Shown here: positions 1 through 5,357 of the stretch, piece after piece | How positions within the stretch are numbered: position 1 is the stretch's first letter | Layout of the letters: the number at the start of each line of letters is the position of its first letter | Origin: an uncultured Faecalibacterium sp. | Lineage (GTDB): Bacteria; Bacillota; Clostridia; Oscillospirales; Ruminococcaceae | Length of the DNA stretch: 9,651 nt | Direction of reading: 5' to 3' | Assembly (NCBI GenBank): GCA_934553285.1 | Contig: CAKTFD010000082.1 | Location: 1-9,651 of the forward strand | Position numbers and translations under genes: made by a program | Notes under the pieces: model-generated | Database searches by the model: none | Told to the model about the DNA's origin: nothing | Seen by the model: only the letters and a program-made list of their open reading frames with translations

Positions 1-2693
1 AGGCGGCTGTGGTAGGTCCACTGGTTCAGCACGCTGGTGGGGAACTTCTGCACCCGGTTGGAGATGCTGTCCTCGGTGACCACCGCAGCCCCGTGGCGGG
101 TGATCAGGTGGTCGATGCCGTGGTTGACCTCCGGATCCACATGGTACGGGCGGCCTGCCAGCACGATGATGCGCTTGCCCTGACGGCGTGCTTCATCAAT
201 GATCTCGCTGCCCTTTACCCGGATCTTGGCCATGTGGGCTTCGTACTCCGCGTAGGCGGCATCGGCAGCAGCCTGCACTTCCCGCTCGGAGATGCCGCCA
301 AAATACTTGGGCAGCACCTCTTTTGCCATCTTGTGCACAAAATCCTTGGGGCGATGGATGCCCACATAATCACAGATAAACTTTTCCCCCTCCAGCTCCG
401 GGCAGTTGCCGGCCAGGACCTCCGGGTAGTACGCCACCACCGGGCAGTTATAGTGGTTGTCGCCCATGCCCTCGTCCAGGTTGTAGGTCAGGCAGGGGTA
501 GAAGATTGCATCCAGCTGCATCTGGCTCAGCGCCTTGATATGGCCGTGGCTCAGTTTCGCCGGGAAGCAGGCAGTATCGCTGGGGATGGTAGCCTGTCCG
601 GCCAGATACAGCCCGCGGCTGGATACCGGGCTGGTGTGCACGGCAAAGCCCAGCGCCGTCCAGAATGCATACCAGAAGGGCAGCAGCTCGTAAAAGCCCA
701 GGCACAGCGGGATGCCAATGGAGCCGCGTTTACCGGGCACCGGCTTGTAGCCTGCCAGCAGCTGCTGCTTGTAAGCATACAGGTTCAGGCTGTCGTCCTC
801 ACTTTTGCCGGTCACGGGTTTATCGCAGCGGTTGCCGGAGATGAACTTGCGGCCATCCGCAAAGGTGTTGACGGTAAGCTGGCAATGGTTGCCGCAGCCG
901 CCGCACTTGACGCTGACCACCTGCTGTGCAAACTTTTCCAGCGCCTGCTCGTCCATCATGGCAGAAACAGTCCGGCCTTTTTTGCGGCTCTGGCGCTGGC
1001 CGTACAAAGCGGCACCGTAAGCGCCCATCAGCCCGGCGATGTCCGGCCGGATGACCTCCACGCCCATCTCTTTTTCAAAGGCGCGGAGCACAGCCTCATT
1101 ATAAAAGGTGCCGCCCTGCACCACGATCTTGCGGCCCAGTTCTTCCGGGCTGGAGGCGCGGATCACCTTGTACAGCGCGTTTTTGACCACGCTGATGGAC
1201 AGGCCTGCCGAGATGTTCTCGATGCTTGCGCCATCCTTCTGCGCCTGCTTGACCGAGCTGTTCATGAACACAGTGCAGCGGCTGCCCAGGTCCACCGGAC
1301 GGTCTGCGAACAGGCCCAGGGCGGCAAACTCCTTGACATCATAGCCCAGCGCCTGGGCAAAGGTCTGCAGAAAGCTGCCGCAGCCGGAAGAGCAGGCTTC
1401 GTTCAGGAAGATGTTGCTGATGGCACCATCCTCGATCTTGAAGCACTTCATATCCTGGCCGCCGATATCGATGATAAAATCCACATCCGGCATAAAATAC
1501 TTGGCAGCGGTAAAATGCGCCACCGTTTCCACCAGACCGTAATCACAGCGGAACGCATTTTTGACCAGCTCCTCGCCGTAACCAGTGGTGGTAACGCTGG
1601 CCACCTGCAGCCCCGGATGCTCCTTGTAGAGCTTGAGCAGCTGCTCCCGGATCAGGGGCAGCGGGTTGCCAAGGTTGGGCTGATAGTTGGTGTACAGGAT
1701 CTGGCTCTTTTCGTCCACCACCACCAGTTTGACGGTGGTAGAGCCAGAGTCGATGCCGATATGCACCGGCCCGCAGTGGGCGCTGAACGGCACGCGGGGC
1801 ACGCTGTGGGACATATGCCGTGCATGGAACGCCTCGTATTCTGCCTTGTTGGCAAACAGCGGCGGCTCACTGGCATAGGTGGCCGTGGCGGCATACTTGT
1901 CCAGCGCATCGGCCACCTCGGTGAGCACGAACGCCTTATCGGCGTACAGGGCAGCACCCAGCGCCACATACAGCAGGCTGTTTTCCGGGCAGGTGCCGGT
2001 CACGTTCAGGGCTTCATCAAAGCTCTTGCGCAGCACCGTGCTGAAGGTAAGCGGCCCGCCCAGATACAGGACATTGCCCTTGATGGGGCGGCCCTGTGCC
2101 AGGCCGGCGATGGTCTGGTTGACCACCGCCTTATAGATGCTGGCGGCGATATCCTCGGTGCGGGCGCCCTGGTTGATCAGGGGCTGCACATCGCTTTTGG
2201 CAAACACGCCGCAGCGGGAAGCGATGGTATAGGTACGCTGTGCCTGCTCCGCTGCCTTGTTCATCTCATCGGCGCTCATCTTCAACAGGGTGGCCATCTG
2301 ATCGATAAAGGCACCGGTGCCGCCGGCACAGCTGCCGTTCATGCGCACCTCGGTGCCGTTGGTCAGGAACAGGATCTTGGCATCCTCGCCGCCCAGTTCG
2401 ATCACGCAATCGGTCTGCGGCACAAAGCGCTTGACCGCCACGCGGGTGGAAAACACCTCCTGCACAAAGGGGACACCGCAGCTGTCGGCCAGACCCATAC
2501 CGGCGGAACCGGAGATGCTGAGCAGCGCTGCGCGCCCGTGCAGCTGCTCGGCATCGATACGCCGCAGCAGCTCCTGCGCCTTTTCCAGGATATGACTATA
2601 ATGTCGTTCGTATGTAGAATACAGCAGTGTATCCTGCTCATCCAGCACCACACATTTGATGGTGGTACTGCCGATGTCAAGACCTACTCTCAT
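1..2693 (-). CDS. 2-hydroxyacyl-CoA dehydratase activase-like protein, tandem BcrAD/BadFG ATPase plus DUF2229 (C-terminus outside window)
   Basis: One uninterrupted reading frame of 897 codons runs from ATG at 2693-2691 off the window start. The start has a strong AGGAGGA site (2702-2708) eight bases upstream. Two ASKHA-type ATPase modules follow each other. The first has DIGSTT at residue 6, GGEDAK, CAGGTG with Cys122, and SRCGVFAKSD with Cys161. The second has DSGSTT at 315, IGGQDMK, CSSGCG with Cys434 and Cys438, and SRCTVF with Cys473. In the HgdC family one such cysteine pair per subunit holds a [4Fe-4S] cluster at a dimer interface, and ATP hydrolysis drives one electron into a dehydratase. 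Next comes a cysteine cluster (597, 600, 604, 623) and a DUF2229-like domain (GFYELLPFWYAFWTALGF, PSDTACFPAKLSHGHI, GRPYHVDPEVNHGID). Relatives are about 1400 residues long and usually end in a dehydratase-subunit-like region, which would lie outside this window. Family assignment is firm; the substrate is unknown and no dehydratase subunit genes are visible here. Confidence 0.93.
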   Translation of the reverse strand, partial: MRVGLDIGSTTIKCVVLDEQDTLLYSTYERHYSHILEKAQELLRRIDAEQLHGRAALLSISGSAGMGLADSCGVPFVQEVFSTRVAVKRFVPQTDCVIELGGEDAKILFLTNGTEVRMNGSCAGGTGAFIDQMATLLKMSADEMNKAAEQAQRTYTIASRCGVFAKSDVQPLINQGARTEDIAASIYKAVVNQTIAGLAQGRPIKGNVLYLGGPLTFSTVLRKSFDEALNVTGTCPENSLLYVALGAALYADKAFVLTEVADALDKYAATATYASEPPLFANKAEYEAFHARHMSHSVPRVPFSAHCGPVHIGIDSGSTTVKLVVVDEKSQILYTNYQPNLGNPLPLIREQLLKLYKEHPGLQVASVTTTGYGEELVKNAFRCDYGLVETVAHFTAAKYFMPDVDFIIDIGGQDMKCFKIEDGAISNIFLNEACSSGCGSFLQTFAQALGYDVKEFAALGLFADRPVDLGSRCTVFMNSSVKQAQKDGASIENISAGLSISVVKNALYKVIRASSPEELGRKIVVQGGTFYNEAVLRAFEKEMGVEVIRPDIAGLMGAYGAALYGQRQSRKKGRTVSAMMDEQALEKFAQQVVSVKCGGCGNHCQLTVNTFADGRKFISGNRCDKPVTGKSEDDSLNLYAYKQQLLAGYKPVPGKRGSIGIPLCLGFYELLPFWYAFWTALGFAVHTSPVSSRGLYLAGQATIPSDTACFPAKLSHGHIKALSQMQLDAIFYPCLTYNLDEGMGDNHYNCPVVAYYPEVLAGNCPELEGEKFICDYVGIHRPKDFVHKMAKEVLPKYFGGISEREVQAAADAAYAEYEAHMAKIRVKGSEIIDEARRQGKRIIVLAGRPYHVDPEVNHGIDHLITRHGAAVVTEDSISNRVQKFPTSVLNQWTYHSR

Positions 2694-2719
2694 GTCGTTT
2701 TTCCTCCTAAGGACAAATA

Positions 2720-2739
2720 ACCGGAGCAGCCGCCCCGGT
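2720..2739 (-). promoter_or_regulatory. GC-rich hairpin in the activase leader
   Basis: Read on the minus strand, ACCGGGGC and GCTCCGGT form an 8-bp stem (one G-U pair) around the loop GGCT. It lies about 11 bases upstream of the ribosome site at 2702-2708. No U-run follows, so it is not a terminator. It could stabilise the mRNA 5' end or modulate initiation; no known riboswitch is recognised. Confidence 0.45.
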
Positions 2740-2813
2740 CTCCATGGCAAACGAGCATTTCTTGCCCAAAATTGTTTGGTAACGAATTAAATGTGCTCCT
2801 TGCATACAGGGAT

Positions 2814-2842
2814 ATTATAATCCAACTGCAGTCGGCATTCAA
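2814..2842 (-). promoter_or_regulatory. sigma-A promoter of the activase gene
   Basis: The minus strand reads TTGAAT (2842-2837), a 17-base spacer, then a consensus TATAAT (2819-2814). Transcription would start near 2807, giving a leader of about 113 bases that contains the hairpin at 2720-2739 and the ribosome site. Confidence 0.8.
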
Positions 2843-2855
2843 TCCGCAGCTTTCA

Positions 2856-2934
2856 TTTTACACGAAAAAAATAGTATTTTTCGTTCAAAAGGCTGAACTT
2901 TTTGTGAACAACTGTCGGTTTTACACGAAAAAAA
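2856..2934. repeat. three-copy element, core TTTTACACGAAAAA, upstream of the activase promoter
   Basis: TTTTACACGAAAAAAA occurs identically at 2856-2871 and 2919-2934. Between them, at 2877-2890, lies an inverted copy that matches 12 of 14 bases (minus strand TTTTGAACGAAAAA). Copy starts are 21 and 42 bp apart, close to two and four helical turns. The first copy starts 14 bp upstream of the -35 box at 2837-2842. The arrangement resembles an operator array for a DNA-binding regulator, but I do not recognise the motif. The third copy shares its A-run with the terminator at 2928-2966. Confidence 0.55.
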
Positions 2935-2966
2935 GCCGCTGCACATCGCACCGGCGCAGCGGCTTT
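2928..2966 (-). terminator. intrinsic terminator of the three-gene operon
   Basis: On the minus strand AAAGCCGCTGC pairs with GCAGCGGCTTT (stem 2932-2942 with 2956-2966, 13-base loop) and is followed by an uninterrupted T-run (2934-2928). It begins 11 bases after the stop codon of the kinase-like gene and separates that operon from the activase promoter. Confidence 0.92.
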
Positions 2967-2977
2967 GGGGTCCTGTT

Positions 2978-3826
2978 TTAAATGATCTCCTCTTCGGGGT
3001 CGCCCCGCTCGGGCATCGTGCGCATCTCCCGCACCAGCATCGTGCGCAGATGATACCGCCTCTGCTCCCGCACGGTCTCAGAGTCCGTGTGCAGCTCCAC
3101 CGTGCCGTCGGACAGGCCGCCGCTCTTATACAGCGGGATAGTCACCACAGCCTGGGTGCCCTTTTCCGCTGCAGGCTCCAGCTGCAGCTCCCAGCCCATC
3201 CGGCGGCAGCACTCCCGGCAAAGCAGCAGCCCCAGCTGTGCGCCGCCCAGAAAGCAGCGGCGGTTCTCCAGGCTGTTTTCCGCATCGCCGCCGGGCAGTC
3301 CGCAGCCCTCATCGGTAACGGTCAGCTGCCAGAACGCCTGGGTGCGGCGCAGCGCGATGCAGACCTGCCCGCCCTCCCGGCTGGCGTGCAGCGCGTTGGA
3401 GAGCAGATGCAGGCACAGCAGCTCCGCATCGCTGTGGTCTGCCTGCACACAGCAGGAGGTCCACCCGCCGTAGTCCAGCAGGATCTCCACCCCAAGCTGC
3501 GCCCGGATCATATCCGACTGCGCCGCGATCTGCTGCAAAAGCTCACACAGATCCATAGGGTACAGCTGCGGCTTTTCGTCCTCCCGCAAAAACTCCAGCA
3601 GGGTCATTGCCTCGCTGAGTGTACGGTCCAGCTGCACAGCAGCCGCATTGATATCCGCCACAGCCTGCCGGGTAGGCAGATCTGCCCCGGTATGCTCCAG
3701 ATGCTGGTCCAGATATTCACAGTTACGGCCGATCAGCGCCAGTGAGCGGAAGCAGACATCCTCTATCCGCTTCTGCTGGTCTGCCGTGATGGACCGCATC
3801 TCTGTTCTGTGCTGCATTTGTTCCAT
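2978..3826 (-). CDS. soluble histidine-kinase-type ATPase lacking a recognisable H-box
   Basis: The product has 282 residues, with no signal peptide or membrane segment. The C-terminal half is a HATPase_c domain: N-box around Asn144 (LHLLSNALHAS), G1 box TDEGCGLPGG (171-180), and a GGAQLGL G2 box (194-200) followed by the usual CRECCRRMGW helix. Residues about 17-80 look like the two-helix dimerisation domain of histidine kinases; EAMTLLEFLRED at 72-83 fits the end of helix 2. The expected phospho-accepting His in helix 1 (near residue 29) is absent; only His42 and His45 lie in that region, near the helix end. The ATG has a GGGGAGG site seven bases upstream. The gene is last in the operon, 23 bases after the Spo0A-like gene, which suggests the two products act together. 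ATP binding looks intact; kinase activity is doubtful. An anti-sigma-like or binding role is possible. Confidence 0.85.
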   Translation of the reverse strand: MEQMQHRTEMRSITADQQKRIEDVCFRSLALIGRNCEYLDQHLEHTGADLPTRQAVADINAAAVQLDRTLSEAMTLLEFLREDEKPQLYPMDLCELLQQIAAQSDMIRAQLGVEILLDYGGWTSCCVQADHSDAELLCLHLLSNALHASREGGQVCIALRRTQAFWQLTVTDEGCGLPGGDAENSLENRRCFLGGAQLGLLLCRECCRRMGWELQLEPAAEKGTQAVVTIPLYKSGGLSDGTVELHTDSETVREQRRYHLRTMLVREMRTMPERGDPEEEII

Positions 3827-3849
3827 TGCTCTGCCTCCCCGGGCACCGC

Positions 3850-4587
3850 TTATTTTTCAGGTTTCTGCCGAAATACGGCGTTTTTGACCGCGTAGATCAG
3901 TTTGCCGGTGGTGGGTTTACTGCTGCCAAGCCCTGCATCCGCCTTAAAGGCGACCCAGGCCGGTGTCGGCTTTGCCTCCAGCTGGTCCACCATCCGCCGG
4001 ATGCCGCTGTCCACTGCGGTGACCGAAGTCTCGAACTGCTCGCTTACCACCTGCAGGATCTCCTTACGGATTGCCAGTTTCTGCGTGGTACTGCATACGA
4101 TGCTGACCGCGCGGGAAAGATATCTGGCATTGATATCCGTCCGTGAGATGCCCCAGGTCTCGTACAGCTGCCCGCACTGCTGTTCCAGCCGCTGGTTCTG
4201 CTGCCCCGGCATCCGGTAGATCTGCCACAGCAGCTTTTTCAGCTCCGTTCCTTCCACGCAAAAACAGCCATCGCCGTCCGCGCCCTGCAGCCGGATCTGG
4301 CTGCGGCGGTTCGTATCCTGCACAAGCAGCATCGGCCGGTTCTTTAACTGGTACAGCTGCTGCGCAAACTGCTCGCCGGACATATCCTCCAGCTCACTGC
4401 ACAGCACCACGGCATCGTACCGCACGCCCTGCCGCAGCTGCTCCAGCAGTTTTGCACCGTTGCAAAAGCAGGCACAGCCGATCATCGGCCCCTGTTCCTG
4501 CAGGTAGCGCTTTTGCACCCGCAGTTCTCTCCGGTCGTAACTTGCAAGGGCGATCTGCAGCGCTCCGGTCGTTCGCTCACTGTTCAC
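3850..4587 (-). CDS. Spo0A-like regulator with degenerate (non-phosphorylatable) receiver domain
   Basis: The protein has 245 residues, close to Spo0A (about 267). Residues 10-120 follow the receiver fold, but the key positions are lost. The phospho-acceptor Asp is Cys63 (YDAVVLCSELEDMSG), the acidic pair is Ser16-Tyr17 with only Asp18 nearby, the beta-4 Thr is Gln90, and the beta-5 Lys is missing near Glu112. Residues about 145-240 resemble the Spo0A C-terminal DNA-binding domain: ARYLSRAVSIV (154-164), the recognition helix region TSVTAVDSGIRRMVDQ (187-202), and PTTGKLIYAVKNAV (225-238), which matches the PTNSEFIAMV region of Spo0A. The start is GTG at 4587, overlapping the upstream gene by 11 bases, so translation is probably coupled. 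The next internal Met is residue 35, which would remove the first receiver strand. The role is likely DNA binding controlled by something other than aspartate phosphorylation. The Spo0A relation comes from motif reading, not from a search. Confidence 0.8.
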   Translation of the reverse strand: MNSERTTGALQIALASYDRRELRVQKRYLQEQGPMIGCACFCNGAKLLEQLRQGVRYDAVVLCSELEDMSGEQFAQQLYQLKNRPMLLVQDTNRRSQIRLQGADGDGCFCVEGTELKKLLWQIYRMPGQQNQRLEQQCGQLYETWGISRTDINARYLSRAVSIVCSTTQKLAIRKEILQVVSEQFETSVTAVDSGIRRMVDQLEAKPTPAWVAFKADAGLGSSKPTTGKLIYAVKNAVFRQKPEK

Positions 4588-4882
4588 CCCACGCGCCGCC
4601 TTTCCCCCCTGCCGGTACCGCAGCCATCAGCTCTGCCACCACATCCTGCCATATCTCCGGCTGAACGCCATTTTCACACAGATATCGCAGGACACGGTAG
4701 CCGAACTCCGGCTCTGCCGCAATATACTGGCTGTCTATCCGCTGGTGGCTGCCCAGGCGGCACAGTGTCAGCCGACACCCCTGTGCGCCCTCCGCCTCCA
4801 TGGCATACACCAGTGTATACGCCTTTTGTAACCCATCTATGGCAGAATACTGCCGGATCATCGGTGAAAATGTACGTTCCAT
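4577..4882 (-). CDS. small conserved protein, DUF6514-like
   Basis: The protein has 101 residues, with no signal peptide or membrane segment. The ATG has a perfect AAGGAGG site (4890-4896) seven bases upstream. Its shape is a beta-rich start (YTLVYAMEAEG, CRLTLCRLG), a middle stretch with QYIAAEPEFGYRVLRYLCEN, and a closing helix with IWQDVVAELM. This order (strands, then a helix-rich cysteine- or asparagine-containing turn, then DVVE-type end) recalls the small Clostridial DUF6514 family, but the match is from memory and moderate. It is the first gene of the operon, and its TGA lies inside the start region of the Spo0A-like gene. Function unknown; the coupling suggests an accessory or partner of that regulator. 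Confidence 0.75.
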   Translation of the reverse strand: MERTFSPMIRQYSAIDGLQKAYTLVYAMEAEGAQGCRLTLCRLGSHQRIDSQYIAAEPEFGYRVLRYLCENGVQPEIWQDVVAELMAAVPAGGKGGAWGEQ

Positions 4883-4949
4883 TTCAGTTCCTCCTTGCTA
4901 CAAGGGCAGTTCCTTTTTCTAACTTTTTCTGCCTTGTTTTTCCTTTTTT

Positions 4950-4978
4950 ATTGTATGGAGCAAGGGAAAACGTTACAA
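4950..4978 (-). promoter_or_regulatory. sigma-A promoter of the three-gene operon
   Basis: The minus strand reads TTGTAA (4978-4973), a 17-base spacer and TACAAT (4955-4950). The predicted start near 4943 gives a leader of about 60 bases before the ATG at 4882. Confidence 0.7.
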
Positions 4979-4979
4979 T
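4951..4979 (+). promoter_or_regulatory. possible plus-strand promoter sharing the same boxes
   Basis: ATTGTA (4950-4955) and TACAAT (4974-4979) are perfect inverted repeats. The plus strand therefore also reads TTGTAT, 17 bases, TACAAT. The -35 is weak (3 of 6), so activity in this direction is uncertain. A start would fall near 4986 and transcribe the intergenic region. Confidence 0.35.
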
Positions 4980-5024
4980 CCCAAAGAAGTGTCTATACGT
5001 GCCGGCTTCCTCTTATTTTCCGGA

Positions 5025-5057
5025 AATGTGTCGCGCGTTTCTTTTATCCGACACATT
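5025..5057. promoter_or_regulatory. 9-bp inverted repeat, possible regulator site
   Basis: AATGTGTCG (5025-5033) and CGACACATT (5049-5057) are perfect inverse complements around a 15-base spacer. Each arm contains TGTCG, the core of the Spo0A box (TGTCGAA). The minus-strand arm reads TGTCGGA, 6 of 7 matches. It lies about 50 bp upstream of the operon -35 box. It could be an operator or, if transcribed, an RNA hairpin. Confidence 0.4.
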
Positions 5058-5113
5058 CTGTCAGCAATGCCGGCTGCGATCATGGATTTGCTGCGCGCAC
5101 TGCTGCCGCTTTT

Positions 5114-5142
5114 AGAATAACATGTTCCCGCGGCAAATTCAA
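5114..5142 (-). promoter_or_regulatory. possible second, upstream promoter of the three-gene operon
   Basis: The minus strand reads TTGAAT (5142-5137), 17 bases, TATTCT (5119-5114). The -35 is identical to that of the activase promoter; the -10 matches 4 of 6. Transcripts would include the 5025-5057 inverted repeat in a leader of about 225 bases. Confidence 0.3.
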
Positions 5143-5203
5143 CCGGTATCTTTTGTCTGCGCGGCTTTTGCACCCTATCCGGGGCGGGCGTTCCGTGATT
5201 TGG

Positions 5204-5228
5204 GCCGCGGCATCCCGCGGCAGCTTTT
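5204..5228 (+). terminator. terminator-like hairpin in the intergenic region
   Basis: GCCGCGG (5204-5210) and CCGCGGC (5215-5221) form a 7-bp all-GC stem with a CATC loop, followed by AGCTTTT. The T-run is short and three bases away, so termination may be partial. No gene ends upstream on this strand, so it would terminate or attenuate intergenic transcription. Confidence 0.35.
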
Positions 5229-5264
5229 CTGCGGCGCAGTTTTCATAGATTATTCATACGGTTT

Positions 5265-5273
5265 TGGTATAAT
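5265..5273 (+). promoter_or_regulatory. extended -10 promoter of the ABC transporter
   Basis: TGGTATAAT (5265-5273) is a consensus -10 with the TGn extension; no good -35 is present at normal spacing. GGTAT (5266-5270) and ATACC (5293-5297) form an inverted repeat across the predicted start near 5280, a possible operator. The leader of about 78 bases also carries a short GC hairpin (5324-5337) before the ribosome site. Confidence 0.65.
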
Positions 5274-5357
5274 TAGTTGAATATTGTCTGCAATACCGAC
5301 CTATTTTCCATCTACAGGCAGCAGCGCCCGGCGGCGCAGTACCGGAAAGGCACATCT

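Larger units (their letters stand above)
4883..5357. other. 475-base divergent intergenic region
   Basis: This gap separates the minus-strand operon from the plus-strand ABC transporter. It holds the symmetric promoter (4950-4979), a 9-bp inverted repeat (5025-5057), a possible second minus-strand promoter (5114-5142), a terminator-like hairpin (5204-5228) and the transporter promoter (5265-5273). CCGCGGCA occurs three times (5128, 5205, 5215). I see no convincing gene: a 17-codon frame at 5067 has no ribosome site. Confidence 0.7.

Noticed and set aside
9..2720. Very long plus-strand open frame (about 900 codons) opposite the activase
   Set aside because: The minus-strand frame carries all conserved motifs of a known family, a start codon and a strong ribosome site. 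The plus-strand frame has no recognisable domain and is a codon-bias shadow of the GC-rich gene.
2856..2934. CRISPR-like array
   Set aside because: Only three short A/T-rich copies, one inverted, with unequal spacing; this fits an operator cluster, not a CRISPR.
5067..5120. Small 17-codon plus-strand frame MPAAIMDLLRALLPLLE
   Set aside because: It is hydrophobic and toxin- or leader-like at first sight, but has no Shine-Dalgarno sequence and a frame this short is expected by chance.
4973..5173. Minus-strand 66-codon frame in the intergenic region
   Set aside because: No ribosome site, no recognisable motif, and it runs across the operon promoter.
5277..5357. Upstream TTG start adding 27 residues to the ABC transporter
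   Set aside because: TTG lies at the predicted transcription start with no ribosome site, while ATG at 5358 has GGAAAGG at ideal spacing and fits the family's N-terminus.
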